The notes under the pieces were generated by a model that saw nothing but the letters and a program-made list of their open reading frames with translations, was not told the origin of the DNA and ran no database searches. The position numbers were made by a program, and so were the translations under genes. A stretch of DNA of 64,000 nucleotides from Streptomyces sp. NBC_00083. Its GTDB lineage: Bacteria > Actinomycetota > Actinomycetes > Streptomycetales > Streptomycetaceae. The stretch is taken from NCBI RefSeq assembly GCF_026343295.1, contig NZ_JAPELY010000002.1, positions 186,001 to 250,000 on the forward strand. The letters are read 5' to 3'. Positions 35,882 to 46,192 of the stretch are shown here, in pieces. Positions within the stretch are counted from its first letter, which is position 1, and each line of letters opens with the position of its first letter.

Positions 35882-36694
35882 CGCCTGGTTGCGGCCCCGG
35901 GCGACGATCTGGTCGAAGACGAACTGGGCGAGGTCGTCGCCGGCGGTGAAGACGGGGGTGTCGCCCTTGGTCACGTTCTTGCCGTCGGCGAAGCCGCCGG
36001 TCGTGAAGTAGGCGTAGCGGCCGTAGGAGTTGGTGGTCCTGCGGCAGACCGCGCCGTCCCGGCAGAACGTCGCGACGCCCGCGCCGGACAGGGAGGCGAT
36101 GCCGCCCGATGCCTGTTCCTTCGCCTTCTTGGCGGCGGTGTCCGTGTCGAACACGGCGACGCCCACGGTGACGGCGACACCGGACTTGGTGAAGGTGGCC
36201 CGGATGACCTGGCGGCAGCCGTTGTTGGTGAGCGCCGTGCCGAGCGCGCCCTGGGTGGCCGCGGCGCAGGAGGTCACCTGGTCGGTGGGGCCCTTGGCGT
36301 AGACGCCGCTGCCCAGGGTCAGGCTCGTGCCGGGGAAGAGGGTGTCGGCGCCGAGCGGCGCCTTGTCCTTCTGGGCGCTCGCTATGTAGTCGTACGGGTT
36401 GGGCGGGGGCGGCGGGGCCACCTTGGAGAACGACGGCTGCGGGTGGGCGCTGTCGCTCGGCAGGGCCGGGGGAGAGGGCAGCTCGCTCGCGGATTTTCCG
36501 TCGTCCTGGGAACCGGCGCTGACGATCACGGTGGCGACCACCGCGACGACCGCCGCCGTGGCGAGCGCACCGCCCCCGATGAACAGCCACTTGCGGCGCC
36601 GGTTGCGCGCGGCCGACGCGTCGGCCAGGGCCGCCCAGTCCGGTGTCTGCTGATCCCCCGGGCCCCACCCGGGTCCCCCTTGCCCAAAGCTCAT
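35852..36694 (-). CDS. Single-pass membrane protein of unknown function
   Basis: I do not recognise a named family. It has 280 residues from ATG 36694 (AGGA 8 nt upstream; ATG 36703 is possible). A Gly/Pro-rich cytosolic N-terminus precedes one membrane helix at about 36-60 ([19 protein letters not shown]), then a Ser/Pro linker and an extracytoplasmic domain with two cysteine pairs (TSCAAAT with [17 protein letters not shown]). It is convergent with truA (30-bp overlap) and divergent from the ABC-F gene by 57 bp. Similar proteins occur widely in Streptomyces at this locus. Confidence 0.8.
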   Translation of the reverse strand: MSFGQGGPGWGPGDQQTPDWAALADASAARNRRRKWLFIGGGALATAAVVAVVATVIVSAGSQDDGKSASELPSPPALPSDSAHPQPSFSKVAPPPPPNPYDYIASAQKDKAPLGADTLFPGTSLTLGSGVYAKGPTDQVTSCAAATQGALGTALTNNGCRQVIRATFTKSGVAVTVGVAVFDTDTAAKKAKEQASGGIASLSGAGVATFCRDGAVCRRTTNSYGRYAYFTTGGFADGKNVTKGDTPVFTAGDDLAQFVFDQIVARGRNQASAAAAQPAA

Positions 36695-36751
36695 GCCGCG
36701 CATCCTAATTCGATTGTTCAGGGGGGCAGGGGCTGGGCGACAATCCGCACC

Positions 36752-38374
36752 ATGGGACATCTAGAGGCTGCACACCTGGAGTACTACCTGCCGGACGGGC
36801 GGGTGCTGCTCGGCGACGCGTCGTTCCGGGTGGCGGAGGGCTCGGTGGTGGCCCTGGTCGGCGCCAACGGGGCCGGGAAGACGACGCTGCTCCGCATGAT
36901 CTCCGGCGAGCTCCAGCCGCACGGCGGTTCGGTCACGGTGAGCGGCGGCCTCGGCGTGATGCCGCAGTTCGTCGGCTCGGTGCGGGACGAGCGGACCGTG
37001 CGCGACCTGCTGGTCTCGGTGGCGCAGCCGCGGATCAAGGAGGCGGCGGCCGCGGTGGACGCGGCCGAGCACCTGATCATGACGGTCGACGACGAGCCCG
37101 CGCAGATGCGGTACGCGCAGGCGCTCAGCGACTGGGCGGAGGCGCACGGCTACGAGGCCGAGACGGTGTGGGACATGTGCACCATGGCCGCGCTCGGGAT
37201 GCCGTACGACAAGGCGCAGTTCCGCGAGGTGCGCACGCTCAGTGGCGGTGAGCAGAAGCGTCTGGTGCTCGAAGCGCTGCTGCGCGGGCCCGACGAGGTG
37301 CTGCTCCTGGACGAGCCGGACAACTATCTGGACGTCCCCGGCAAGCGCTGGCTGGAGGAGCGGCTGCGGGAGACCCGTAAGACCGTGCTGTTCGTCTCGC
37401 ACGACCGGGAGCTGCTCTCGCGGGCCGCGGAGCGGATCGTGAGCCTGGAGCCGAGCCCCGCGGGGACGGACGTGTGGGTGCACGGCGCCGGGTTCGGCAC
37501 CTACCACGAGGCGCGGCGCGAGCGGTTCGCGCGCTTCGAGGAGCTCAAGCGGCGCTGGGACGAGGAGCACGCGCGGCTGAAGGCGCTGGTCCTGCGGCTG
37601 CGCAACCAGGCCGCGATCAGCCCGGACATGGCGTCCAGGTACCACGCGATGCAGACGCGCTTCAAGCGGTTCGAGGACGCAGGCCCGCCGCCGGAGCCGC
37701 CGCGCGAGCAGGAGATCACCATGCGGCTGCGCGGCGGTCGTACCGGGGTGCGCGCCCTGACCTGCGAGAACCTTGAGCTGACCGGCTTGATGAAGCCGTT
37801 CTCGCTGGAGGTCTTCTACGGCGAGCGCGTCGCGGTGCTCGGCTCCAACGGCTCCGGCAAGTCGCACTTCCTGCGGATGCTCGCGGGGGACGCGTCGGTG
37901 GCGCACACCGGGAACTGGAAGCTGGGGGCGCGGGTGGTGCCCGGCCACTTCGCGCAGACCCACGCCCACCCCGAGCTGCTCGGGCGCACCCTGGTGGACA
38001 TCCTGTGGAGCGAGCACGCCAAGGACCGCGGGGCCGCGATGTCGGTGCTGCGCCGCTACGAGCTGGAGCGGCAGGGCGACCAGCCCTTCGAGAAGCTCTC
38101 CGGCGGCCAGCAGGCCCGCTTCCAGATCCTGCTCCTGGAGCTGGCCGGCACCACCGCGCTGCTGCTCGACGAGCCGACGGACAACCTGGACCTGGAGTCG
38201 GCGGAGGCGCTGCAGGACGGTCTGGAGTCGTACGACGGGACGGTGCTCGCGGTGACCCACGACCGCTGGTTCTCGAAGTCGTTCGACCGTTATCTGGTCT
38301 TCGGCTCGGACGGAGTGGTGCGGGAGACGCCCGAGCCGGTGTGGGACGAGCGCCGAGTGGAGCGGGCGCGCTAG
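36752..38374 (+). CDS. ABC-F family ribosome-associated ATPase
   Basis: ABC-F proteins act on the ribosome, either regulating translation or dislodging antibiotics; they lack membrane domains, as here. It has 540 residues. ATPase 1: Walker [10 protein letters not shown] 37-45, signature LSGGE 163-167, then [12 protein letters not shown] charged helical linker (about 255-310) is the P-site arm region. ATPase 2: GSNGSGKS 364-371 with His where Thr is usual next, LSGGQ 449-453, [11 protein letters not shown]. The start ATG 36752 has no clear ribosome site, and GACAAT at 36739-36744 could make a leaderless mRNA. Translation regulator versus resistance factor cannot be decided here. Confidence 0.88.
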   Translation: MGHLEAAHLEYYLPDGRVLLGDASFRVAEGSVVALVGANGAGKTTLLRMISGELQPHGGSVTVSGGLGVMPQFVGSVRDERTVRDLLVSVAQPRIKEAAAAVDAAEHLIMTVDDEPAQMRYAQALSDWAEAHGYEAETVWDMCTMAALGMPYDKAQFREVRTLSGGEQKRLVLEALLRGPDEVLLLDEPDNYLDVPGKRWLEERLRETRKTVLFVSHDRELLSRAAERIVSLEPSPAGTDVWVHGAGFGTYHEARRERFARFEELKRRWDEEHARLKALVLRLRNQAAISPDMASRYHAMQTRFKRFEDAGPPPEPPREQEITMRLRGGRTGVRALTCENLELTGLMKPFSLEVFYGERVAVLGSNGSGKSHFLRMLAGDASVAHTGNWKLGARVVPGHFAQTHAHPELLGRTLVDILWSEHAKDRGAAMSVLRRYELERQGDQPFEKLSGGQQARFQILLLELAGTTALLLDEPTDNLDLESAEALQDGLESYDGTVLAVTHDRWFSKSFDRYLVFGSDGVVRETPEPVWDERRVERAR

Positions 38375-38433
38375 ACGTTTGCGCAGGCCAGGGCCGGGGG
38401 TGCCGGATGCGGGCCGGGGGCCGTCGGGCGGTT

Positions 38434-38463
38434 TTGACCCGCCTGGGGGCGCCCGGGTATTCT
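38434..38463 (+). promoter_or_regulatory. rplM-rpsI promoter
   Basis: TTGACC, 18-bp spacer, TATTCT: a near-consensus principal sigma promoter. It implies a leader of about 175 nt before rplM. Confidence 0.78.
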
Positions 38464-38646
38464 TCTGGTTTGTTATGCGTATTGGCTCGGTCGTTCTCAC
38501 GCGAAGAGCCGTTGCGCAGGTTCTCTGGAGCAGTTACCAGTGACTCGCATACGGGCAGCGTTCCCGGCACTGTGGGTCCAAGCTGCATGATCGCTTCAGG
38601 GTGCAATGTGTTTGGACCCCATCCACTAAGAAGCGAAGGCTACGAA

Positions 38647-39090
38647 GTGCGTACGTACAGCCCCAAGCCCGGCGACATCACTCGCCAGTGGCACGTCATT
38701 GATGCCCGGGACGTCGTCCTGGGTCGTCTGGCGACCACCGCCGCGAACCTCCTCCGGGGGAAGCACAAGCCTGTCTATGCCCCGCACATGGACATGGGTG
38801 ACTTCGTCATCATCATCAACGCCGACAAGGTTCACCTGTCCGGCAACAAGAAGACCCAGAAGATGGCCTACCGCCACTCCGGCTACCCGGGCGGTCTCCG
38901 CGCGGTGCGCTACGACGACCTCCTGGCGAACAACCCGGAGAAGGCCGTCGAGAAGGCCATCAAGGGCATGATCCCCAAGAACACCCTGGGCCGTCAGATG
39001 CTCTCGAAGCTGAAGGTCTACTCGGGCGACCAGCACCCCCACGCTGCCCAGCAGCCGGTGCCGTTCGAGATCACCCAGGTCGCGCAGTAG
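38647..39090 (+). CDS. rplM: 50S ribosomal protein L13
   Basis: L13 is an early 23S rRNA-binding protein. It has 147 residues from GTG 38647 ([20 protein letters not shown]). [17 protein letters not shown] and the [19 protein letters not shown] block are typical. An in-frame ORF extends upstream but through the promoter region, so the upstream part is not coding. rpsI follows after 44 bp. Confidence 0.96.
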   Translation: MRTYSPKPGDITRQWHVIDARDVVLGRLATTAANLLRGKHKPVYAPHMDMGDFVIIINADKVHLSGNKKTQKMAYRHSGYPGGLRAVRYDDLLANNPEKAVEKAIKGMIPKNTLGRQMLSKLKVYSGDQHPHAAQQPVPFEITQVAQ

Positions 39091-39134
39091 TTCCGGCCAC
39101 ACCCCCTAAGACAGAAAAGAATCTGAGGAGCATC

Positions 39135-39653
39135 GTGGCCGAGACCACTGTCGAGACCCCCGTCGAGGGCGAAGAGACCTACGCGGAGGTCACCACCTTC
39201 GAGTCCGAGGTCCCCGTCGAGGGCGAGTACACCACCGAGTCGATGGCGTCCCGCTTCGGCGACCCGCAGCCGGCCGCCGGCCTGGGCCGTCGCAAGAACG
39301 CCATCGCCCGTGTCCGGATCGTTCCGGGCACCGGCAAGTGGAAGATCAACGGGCGTACGCTCGAGGACTACTTCCCGAACAAGGTCCACCAGCAGGAAGT
39401 CAACGAGCCCTTCAAGGTGCTCGAGCTCGACAACCGCTACGACGTCATCGCCCGCATCTCGGGTGGCGGCGTGTCCGGTCAGGCCGGCGCCCTGCGCCTC
39501 GGCGTGGCCCGCGCGCTGAACGAGGCCGACGTGGACAACAACCGCGGCGCCCTGAAGAAGGCCGGCTTCCTCTCCCGCGACGACCGTGCGGTCGAGCGCA
39601 AGAAGGCCGGTCTCAAGAAGGCCCGCAAGGCTCCGCAGTACAGCAAGCGCTAA
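39135..39653 (+). CDS. rpsI: 30S ribosomal protein S9
   Basis: S9's C-terminal SKR tail touches the P-site tRNA anticodon loop; it is present here (APQYSKR). It has 172 residues from GTG 39135 behind GAGGAG. An acidic N-terminal extension of about 45 residues precedes the conserved [19 protein letters not shown]; this is usual in actinobacteria. Confidence 0.96.
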   Translation: MAETTVETPVEGEETYAEVTTFESEVPVEGEYTTESMASRFGDPQPAAGLGRRKNAIARVRIVPGTGKWKINGRTLEDYFPNKVHQQEVNEPFKVLELDNRYDVIARISGGGVSGQAGALRLGVARALNEADVDNNRGALKKAGFLSRDDRAVERKKAGLKKARKAPQYSKR

Positions 39654-39774
39654 ATCCGCGCCTGCCACTACGGCTCTCGTTCGCCCCGGCAGCACTCTCC
39701 GTGCTGCCGGGGCGTTCGTCTATCTACCCCCCGCAGTTATCTACCCCGCACTTTCAGGTTTTCGGAGGACAGAC

Positions 39775-41133
39775 GTGGGACGACTCTTCGGCACGGACGG
39801 CGTGCGCGGTGTCGCCAACTCGGATCTGACGGCCGAGCTCGCGCTCGGGCTTTCGGTCGCGGCGGCACATGTACTCGCCGAGGCGGGGACCTTCGAGGGA
39901 CATCGGCCGACCGCCGTGGTCGGGCGTGACCCCCGGGCGTCGGGAGAGTTCCTGGAGGCCGCGGTCGTCGCGGGCCTCGCGAGCGCGGGCGTGGACGTCC
40001 TGCGGGTCGGTGTGCTGCCCACCCCCGCGGTGGCGTACCTCACCGGCGTGCTCGGCGCCGACCTCGGCGTGATGCTCTCCGCCAGCCACAACGCCATGCC
40101 GGACAACGGTGTCAAGTTCTTCGCGCGCGGCGGCCACAAGCTCGCCGACGAGCTGGAGGACCGCATCGAGTCGATCTACGAGCAGCACCGCACGGGTGCC
40201 CCGTGGGAGCGGCCGACCGGCGCCGGTGTGGGCCGCATCCGGTCCTACAGCGAGGGCTTCGACCGGTACGTCGCCCATCTGATCGGGGTGCTGCCCAACC
40301 GCCTCGACGGCCTGAAGGTCGTCCTGGACGAGGCGCACGGCGCGGCCGCCCGGGTCTCTCCGGAGGCGTTCGCGCGGGCCGGCGCCGAGGTCGTCACGAT
40401 CGGTGCGGAGCCGGACGGGCTCAACATCAACGACGGCTGCGGCTCCACCCACCTCGGCCTCCTCAAGGCGGCCGTCGTGGAGCACGGCGCCGACCTCGGC
40501 ATCGCGCACGACGGCGACGCCGACCGCTGCCTGGCCGTGGACGCCGACGGCAACGAGGTCGACGGCGACCAGATCCTCGCGGTGCTCGCGCTCGCCATGC
40601 GCGAGGCGGGCACGCTGCGCGGCAACACCGTCGTCGGCACCGTGATGTCCAACCTGGGCTTCAAGCTGGCCATGGAGGGCGAGGGCATCCAGCTCGTCCA
40701 GACCGGCGTCGGCGACCGCTACGTCCTGGAGTCGATGAAGGAGCACGGGTACGCGCTCGGCGGCGAGCAGTCCGGCCACGTGATCATCCTGGACCACGCG
40801 ACCACCGGTGACGGCACGCTGACCGGTCTGATGCTGGCCGCCCGCGTCGCCGCGACCCGCCGCACCCTCGGCGACCTCGCCGGGGTCATGACGCGGCTGC
40901 CGCAGGTCCTGGTCAACGTCCCCGACGTCGACAAGTCCCGCGTCGCCACCTGCGCCGAGCTGGGCGTCGCGGTCAACGAGGCCGAGCGCGAGCTGGGCGC
41001 CACGGGGCGGGTGCTGCTGCGCCCCTCCGGCACCGAGCCGCTGGTCCGCGTGATGGTCGAGGCCGCCGACATCGAGCACGCCCGCTCGGTCGCGGGCCGC
41101 CTCGCCGACGTGGTCAAGTCGACGCTGGGCTAA
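39775..41133 (+). CDS. glmM: Phosphoglucosamine mutase
   Basis: GlmM converts glucosamine-6-phosphate to glucosamine-1-phosphate, the step before UDP-GlcNAc for peptidoglycan. It has 452 residues from GTG 39775 with GGAGGAC 4 nt upstream. The phosphorylated serine is S104 in [11 protein letters not shown]; the metal loop D246/D248/D250 is in [10 protein letters not shown]; the phosphate-binding loop [12 protein letters not shown] is near the C-terminus. It works with GlmS encoded 2 kb downstream. Its stop overlaps that of the converging gene by 4 bp. Confidence 0.97.
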   Translation: MGRLFGTDGVRGVANSDLTAELALGLSVAAAHVLAEAGTFEGHRPTAVVGRDPRASGEFLEAAVVAGLASAGVDVLRVGVLPTPAVAYLTGVLGADLGVMLSASHNAMPDNGVKFFARGGHKLADELEDRIESIYEQHRTGAPWERPTGAGVGRIRSYSEGFDRYVAHLIGVLPNRLDGLKVVLDEAHGAAARVSPEAFARAGAEVVTIGAEPDGLNINDGCGSTHLGLLKAAVVEHGADLGIAHDGDADRCLAVDADGNEVDGDQILAVLALAMREAGTLRGNTVVGTVMSNLGFKLAMEGEGIQLVQTGVGDRYVLESMKEHGYALGGEQSGHVIILDHATTGDGTLTGLMLAARVAATRRTLGDLAGVMTRLPQVLVNVPDVDKSRVATCAELGVAVNEAERELGATGRVLLRPSGTEPLVRVMVEAADIEHARSVAGRLADVVKSTLG

Positions 41134-42065
41134 GGCAGTCGACGCTTGCGCCTGCTCGCCCAGAAGAACTTCTGGGCGAGCAGCGTGAGTGTCCCGGCCA
41201 GCACGATGCCGCCGAGGTTGGCGAGCAGCTGCCAGCTGGAGCCCCAGGTCTGTCCGTAGTCCTGGTAGCTGAAGGCCATCGCCGCGTTGGCCGCGGCGGG
41301 CACGGTCGTCACCGAGATGGCCACCCCGATCAGCGCGCCGGACTTGGCGGAGGTCAGGGAGAGCGTGCCGGCGATGCCCGCGAGGAACGCGACGACGAAC
41401 GACATCCAGTCGGGCTGGAAGATGAACGCGGTGTTCGGCCGGGCCGCCTCGATCATCGACTTGTCGAAGAGCCCGAACAGTTCCATCAGCCAGCCGAACC
41501 CGGCCGTGAGCAGCATCGCCGAGGCGAAGCCCACCACCAGCGCGAGCAGTGAGCGTCCCACCAGGCGCGGGGCTCGGCGGACCAGCGCGGTACAGATCCC
41601 GGCCAGCGGGCCGAACTCCGGCCCCACCGCCATGGCGCCCACGATGAGGATCGCGTTGTCCAGCATCACTCCGCACGCGGCGAGCATGGTGGCGATGGCC
41701 AGGAACGCCACGTAGGTCACCGAGAGCGTCGACTCCTCGTGCGTCGCGTCCGTCAGGGACTCCCACAGCACGGCGTCGGCGCCCTCGCCCGGTGCCGCCG
41801 TCTCGGCCTCGTCGGCCCGCCGCGACAGGGACAGCTCGATGTGGTCGACGGCGATCGAGCCGTCCCGGTCCAGGCCGAGCGCGCGCAGCTCGGCGATGAG
41901 GCCGTCGCCGGCCTCGCGCGCGACGTCGCACAGCACGAGGTCGCCCGCCGGGTCGCGGGCCGCGCCGGACAGCACCACCAGGTGGGCGGTGCCGACCGTC
42001 GACTCCACGGTGCGCACCACCGCCTCGGTGCGGTCGGCCGGCACGATCAGTCGTAGGTGCAGCAC
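41130..42065 (-). CDS. DUF389 family membrane protein
   Basis: It has 311 residues from GTG 42065 with GAGGAA just upstream; homologous sequence starts there although the frame is open further back. The N-terminal soluble region (about 1-110) resembles an ACT-like fold, then about six membrane segments follow, with the DUF389 signature [21 protein letters not shown]. The biochemical function of the family is not established. It converges on glmM and follows coaA by 31 bp, so it may be co-transcribed with coaA. Confidence 0.88.
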   Translation of the reverse strand: MLHLRLIVPADRTEAVVRTVESTVGTAHLVVLSGAARDPAGDLVLCDVAREAGDGLIAELRALGLDRDGSIAVDHIELSLSRRADEAETAAPGEGADAVLWESLTDATHEESTLSVTYVAFLAIATMLAACGVMLDNAILIVGAMAVGPEFGPLAGICTALVRRAPRLVGRSLLALVVGFASAMLLTAGFGWLMELFGLFDKSMIEAARPNTAFIFQPDWMSFVVAFLAGIAGTLSLTSAKSGALIGVAISVTTVPAAANAAMAFSYQDYGQTWGSSWQLLANLGGIVLAGTLTLLAQKFFWASRRKRRLP

Positions 42066-42096
42066 GGTTCCTCGCCGGGTCGGGGCTTGCGCGTTC

Positions 42097-43086
42097 TCAG
42101 AGCTTGCGGAGCGAGATCTTCTGGATCTTGTGGTCCGGCCCCTTGCGCACGACGAGCGTGGCCCGGCCGCGCGTGGGGGCCACGTTCTCCACCAGGTTGG
42201 GCCGGTTGATGGTCCGCCAGGTCGTGCGGGCGTAGTCCAGGGCCTCCTCCTCGGAGACCTGCGTGTACTTGCGGAAGTACGAGAACGGGTTCTGGAACGC
42301 CGTCTCGCGCAGCTTGCGGAACCGGTTGAGGTACCAGGTCTCGATGTCCTCGGTGCGGGCGTCGACGTACACACTGAAGTCGAAGTAGTCCGCGAGGCCC
42401 ACCCGGGTGCGGCCGTCCTGGCCGGGCAGGGCGGGCTGGAGGACGTTGAGGCCCTCCACGATGAGGATGTCGGGGCGGCGCACCACGAGCCGCTCGTCCG
42501 GCACGATGTCGTAGATCAGGTGCGAGTAGACGGGCGCGGTGACCTCGTCCTTGCCCGCCTTGATGTCCGCGACGAACCGGGTCAGCGCCCGGCGGTCGTA
42601 CGACTCGGGGAACCCCTTGCGCGACATCAGGCCGCGCCGCTCCAGCTCCGCCATCGGGTACAGGAAGCCGTCGGTGGTGACCAGCTCGACCCGCGGGTGC
42701 TCGGGCCAGCGGGCGAGCAGCGCCTGGAGCAGCCTGGCCACCGTCGACTTGCCGACCGCCACCGAGCCGGCGACGCCTATGACGAACGGGGTGCCGTGCT
42801 GGGTGCCGTGCCCGTTGCCGGCGTCGCCCAGGAACGTGTTGAGGGTGCCGCGCAGATGCGCGGTCGCCTCCACGTACAGGTTGAGCAGCCGGGACAGCGG
42901 CAGATAGATGTCGCGCACTTCATCGAGGTCGATGACGTCGCCGAGCCCGCGCAGGCGCTCGACCTCGTCGGCGGTGAGCGGCAGCGGCGTCTTGTCGCGC
43001 AGTGCGCTCCACTCTGCGCGTGTCAGGTCCACATAGGGAGTCGCCTCCGGCTTGCGGTGGGCGCTCCGTGGCGGCGAAGTGATCAC
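42097..43086 (-). CDS. coaA: Type I pantothenate kinase
   Basis: CoaA phosphorylates pantothenate, the first and usually rate-limiting step of coenzyme A synthesis. It has 329 residues from GTG 43086; GGAG lies only 2 nt upstream, so the start is less certain. The P-loop [12 protein letters not shown] is at 104-115. [19 protein letters not shown] and [10 protein letters not shown] are conserved. It is divergent from glmS. Confidence 0.95.
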   Translation of the reverse strand: MITSPPRSAHRKPEATPYVDLTRAEWSALRDKTPLPLTADEVERLRGLGDVIDLDEVRDIYLPLSRLLNLYVEATAHLRGTLNTFLGDAGNGHGTQHGTPFVIGVAGSVAVGKSTVARLLQALLARWPEHPRVELVTTDGFLYPMAELERRGLMSRKGFPESYDRRALTRFVADIKAGKDEVTAPVYSHLIYDIVPDERLVVRRPDILIVEGLNVLQPALPGQDGRTRVGLADYFDFSVYVDARTEDIETWYLNRFRKLRETAFQNPFSYFRKYTQVSEEEALDYARTTWRTINRPNLVENVAPTRGRATLVVRKGPDHKIQKISLRKL

Positions 43087-43211
43087 GACTCCATTGTTGC
43101 GGCTGTATGACGTGCGTGGGGGGTGGGGTGGGTCACTTGCCGTAAGCCGCGAAAGGCGGACGAACGGTCGCGCCCGCCCCCGGGTGAGGCCGAAATGGGG
43201 GGTCACGGTCG

Positions 43212-43217
43212 TAGGCT
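43212..43217 (+). promoter_or_regulatory. Candidate -10 giving a leaderless glmS mRNA
   Basis: TAGGCT ends 6 nt before the glmS ATG, so transcription would start at or next to the start codon; the -35 match is poor. GGTCGTAGGCTG also occurs before tsaB at the same distance. Confidence 0.45.
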
Positions 43218-43223
43218 GCCGCC

Positions 43224-45071
43224 ATGTGCGGAATCGTGGGTTATGTGGGCGGGCAGTCGGCGCTTGACGTCGTGCTCGCGGGGCTGAAGCGGCTCGAATA
43301 CCGCGGATACGACTCGGCGGGCGTCGCGGTGCTCTCCGACGGCGGGCTCGCCGCGGCGAAGAAGGCCGGCAAGCTGATCAATCTGGAGAAGGCGCTCCTG
43401 GAGGCGCCGCTGCCCGCCGGGGCCACCGGCATCGGGCACACCCGGTGGGCCACGCACGGCGGCCCTACGGACGCCAACGCGCATCCGCACCTGGACAACG
43501 CCGGGCGGGTCGCGGTCGTGCACAACGGGATCATCGAGAACTTCGCCGCGCTGCGCGCCGAGCTCGCCGAGCGCGGCCACCAGCTGGAGTCCGAGACGGA
43601 CACCGAGGTCGTCGCGCACCTCCTGGCCGAGGGCTACTCCTCGGCGCAGGACCTCGCGGAGGCCATGCGGCAGGTGTGCCGGCGCCTCGAAGGCGCCTTC
43701 ACGCTGGTCGCGGTCCACGCCGACGAGCCGGACGTGGTGGTGGGCGCGCGGCGCAACTCGCCGCTCGTGGTCGGCATCGGCGAGGGCGAGGCCTTCCTCG
43801 CCTCCGACGTCGCCGCGTTCATCGCGCACACCCGCTCCGCGATCGAGCTGGGCCAGGACCAGGTCGTCGAGCTGCGCCGGGACGGCGTCACCGTCACCGA
43901 CTTCGACGGCGCGCCCGCCGAGACCCGGGCCTACCACGTCGACTGGGACGCGTCGGCCGCCGAGAAGGGCGGCTACGACTACTTCATGCTCAAGGAGATC
44001 GCCGAGCAGCCCAAGGCGGTCGCCGACACGCTGCTCGGCCGGATCGACGGGGCGGGCTCGCTCACCCTGGACGAGCTGCGCATCCCGCACGCGGTGCTGC
44101 GCGAGATCGACAAGGTCGTCGTCGTGGCGTGCGGAACGGCGTACCACGCGGGCATGATCGCGAAGCTGGCCATCGAGCACTGGACGCGGATCCCCTGCGA
44201 GACGGAGCTGGCCAGCGAGTTCCGCTACCGCGACCCCATTCTCGACCAGCGCACCCTGGTCATCGCCATCTCGCAGTCCGGCGAGACCATGGACACCCTG
44301 ATGGCGCTGCGGCACGCTCGCGAGCAGGGCGCGAAGGTGCTCGCGATCTGCAACACCAACGGCTCGACGATCCCGCGCGAATCGGACGCGGTCCTCTACA
44401 CCCACGCGGGCCCCGAGGTGGCGGTGGCCTCCACCAAGGCCTTCCTCACCCAGCTGGTGGCCTGCTACCTCGTGGCGCTCTACCTCGGCCAGGTGCGCGG
44501 CACCAAGTGGGGCGACGAGATCGGGGACGTCGTGCGCGACCTCGCCGAGATCGCCACGGAGGTCGACCGGGTCCTCGAAACGATGGAGCCCGTACGGGAG
44601 TTGGCGCGCTCGCTCGCCCACAAGAACACGGTGCTCTTCCTCGGCCGGCACGTGGGCTACCCGGTCGCCCTCGAAGGCGCGCTCAAGCTCAAGGAGCTGG
44701 CGTACATGCACGCGGAGGGGTTCGCGGCGGGGGAGCTGAAGCACGGCCCGATCGCGCTGATCGAGCAGGACCTGCCGGTGGTCGTGGTGGTGCCCTCGCC
44801 GCGCGGCCGCTCGGTGCTGCACGACAAGATCGTCTCCAACATCCAGGAGATCCGGGCGCGCGGGGCGCGGACCATCGTGATCGCGGAGGAGGGCGACCAG
44901 GCGGTCGTCCCCTACGCCGACCACCTCATCCGCATCCCGGCGACGCCCACACTGCTCCAGCCGCTGGTGGCGACCGTGCCGCTCCAGGTCTTCGCCTGCG
45001 AGCTCGCGACGGCGCGCGGCAACGAGGTGGACCAGCCGCGGAACCTGGCGAAGTCCGTCACGGTGGAGTGA
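43224..45071 (+). CDS. glmS: Glutamine-fructose-6-phosphate aminotransferase (isomerizing)
   Basis: GlmS makes glucosamine-6-phosphate from fructose-6-phosphate and glutamine, committing carbon to amino sugars. It has 615 residues starting [11 protein letters not shown]2 becomes the N-terminal nucleophile. The glutaminase domain (1-240) has [25 protein letters not shown] sequence ([17 protein letters not shown]). Two SIS domains follow ([20 protein letters not shown]). It ends NLAKSVTVE, the standard catalytic C-terminus. No glmS ribozyme is visible. acpS follows after 24 bp. Confidence 0.97.
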   Translation: MCGIVGYVGGQSALDVVLAGLKRLEYRGYDSAGVAVLSDGGLAAAKKAGKLINLEKALLEAPLPAGATGIGHTRWATHGGPTDANAHPHLDNAGRVAVVHNGIIENFAALRAELAERGHQLESETDTEVVAHLLAEGYSSAQDLAEAMRQVCRRLEGAFTLVAVHADEPDVVVGARRNSPLVVGIGEGEAFLASDVAAFIAHTRSAIELGQDQVVELRRDGVTVTDFDGAPAETRAYHVDWDASAAEKGGYDYFMLKEIAEQPKAVADTLLGRIDGAGSLTLDELRIPHAVLREIDKVVVVACGTAYHAGMIAKLAIEHWTRIPCETELASEFRYRDPILDQRTLVIAISQSGETMDTLMALRHAREQGAKVLAICNTNGSTIPRESDAVLYTHAGPEVAVASTKAFLTQLVACYLVALYLGQVRGTKWGDEIGDVVRDLAEIATEVDRVLETMEPVRELARSLAHKNTVLFLGRHVGYPVALEGALKLKELAYMHAEGFAAGELKHGPIALIEQDLPVVVVVPSPRGRSVLHDKIVSNIQEIRARGARTIVIAEEGDQAVVPYADHLIRIPATPTLLQPLVATVPLQVFACELATARGNEVDQPRNLAKSVTVE

Positions 45072-45095
45072 GCCAATGCATCAGGGAGGGGTCAA

Positions 45096-45464
45096 GTGAT
45101 CATCGGGGTCGGCATCGACGTGGCCGAGATCGAACGGTTCGGGGCGTCCATCGAGCGGACGCCCGCGATGCTCGAACGGCTCTTCGTGGAGCGGGAGTTG
45201 CTGCTGCCCGGCGGTGAGCGGCGCGGCGTCGCCTCACTGGCGGCCCGCTTCGCCGCGAAGGAGGCCCTCGCGAAGGCGCTGGGCGCGCCGGCGGGGCTGC
45301 TGTGGACGGACGCGGAGGTGTACGTCGAGGAGAGCGGCCGGCCCCGGCTCCGCGTCCGCGGGTCCGTGGCCGCGCGGGCGGCCGAGCTGGGGGTTCGGCA
45401 GTGGCATGTTTCGCTGAGCCACGATGCGGGGGTGGCGTCTGCGGTGGTGATCGCGGAGGGGTGA
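45096..45464 (+). CDS. acpS: Holo-[acyl-carrier-protein] synthase
   Basis: AcpS transfers phosphopantetheine from coenzyme A to apo-ACP. It has 122 residues from GTG 45096 behind AGGGAGGGG. The two family motifs are present: [12 protein letters not shown] (Mg-binding Asp8) and [12 protein letters not shown]. It lies next to coaA, linking CoA supply and use. It is followed by a 728-bp repeat-rich gap. Confidence 0.96.
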   Translation: MIIGVGIDVAEIERFGASIERTPAMLERLFVERELLLPGGERRGVASLAARFAAKEALAKALGAPAGLLWTDAEVYVEESGRPRLRVRGSVAARAAELGVRQWHVSLSHDAGVASAVVIAEG

Positions 45465-46192
45465 GGTCGCGTTGTGCGCGGGGTGCGCTCGCGTCCGGCA
45501 TGCCGCGTCCGCCTCCAGCGCGGGCCACGCCGACACACCGCCCGCGCAGTTCCCCGCGCCCCTGGGTGGGCTGCCTTTGGCAGGGTGCCTGGCATTGGCA
45601 TCCCCGCGCCCCTGGGCGGGTTGTCCTTGGCAGGGCGCCCGGCATTGGCATCCCTCACCCTTGGCGGGGTGCCTGGTCTCGGCATCCCTCTCCCTTGGCA
45701 GGGCGCCCAATTACGGCATCCTCAGCCTGTCCGGCGTTTGAGGACGAGCGCCTTTCGGGCGCGAACGGGGTCTGGGGCGGAGCCCCAGGGGCCTGGACCT
45801 CAGCCCCTCATCTCACCCCCGGAGGGTTTCGGGTAGGGGTGGGGTGGGGTGGGGCATCCCCCATCAACCCCGGTTTTCGTCTGCGGACCGTGCTGGGGCA
45901 CCCGCGCAGTTCCCCGCGCCCCTAAAGACGTAGGGCACCCGGAGTCACGCCCGCGGCCCGCGCCCGCCGCGGCGGAGCCGCGCAAACGGCACAGCCCCGC
46001 GCCCCGAAAGACGTAGGGCACCCGGAGTCGCAGCCCGCACCCGTGCCCACCGCGGCGGAGCCGCGCAAACGGCACAGCCCCGCGCCCCTAAAGACGTAGG
46101 GCACCCGGAGTCGACCGGCCGCGCCCCCGTGAGGCACCCGGCGCCGAGGCGGGGAGGTTGGGGGTGGGGCGGAATGGGGAAGGGTGGGCGGC
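45465..46192 (+). repeat. Dispersed and tandem intergenic repeats after acpS
   Basis: Non-coding. Three layers are visible. About 45574-45720 has four imperfect tandem copies of a unit of the form TTGGCAGGGYGCC...GGCATCC. 45721-45840 has the dispersed core GTCCGGCGTTTGAGGACGAG plus hairpin CTGGGGC-GGA-GCCCCAG. 45915-46113 has an 83-bp unit repeated exactly in register at 45915, 45998 and 46081 (third copy partial), with landmarks AAAGACGTAGGGCACCCGGA and GCCGCGGCGGAGCCGCGCAA. The family also appears near 30.2, 47.7 and 61.1 kb. Confidence 0.8.

Noticed and set aside
38005..38646. Upstream extension of the rplM frame
   Set aside because: It runs antiparallel in character inside the ABC-F gene (another frame) and through a consensus promoter; L13 starts at GTG 38647.
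43087..43223. glmS ribozyme or riboswitch upstream of glmS
   Set aside because: The gap is only 137 bp, lacks the core sequence of the ribozyme and the mRNA appears leaderless.
45465..46192. Small ORFs and a possible CRISPR array after acpS
   Set aside because: The repeats are long (83 bp) or degenerate without unique spacers of regular length, and the ORFs lack codon bias and ribosome sites.
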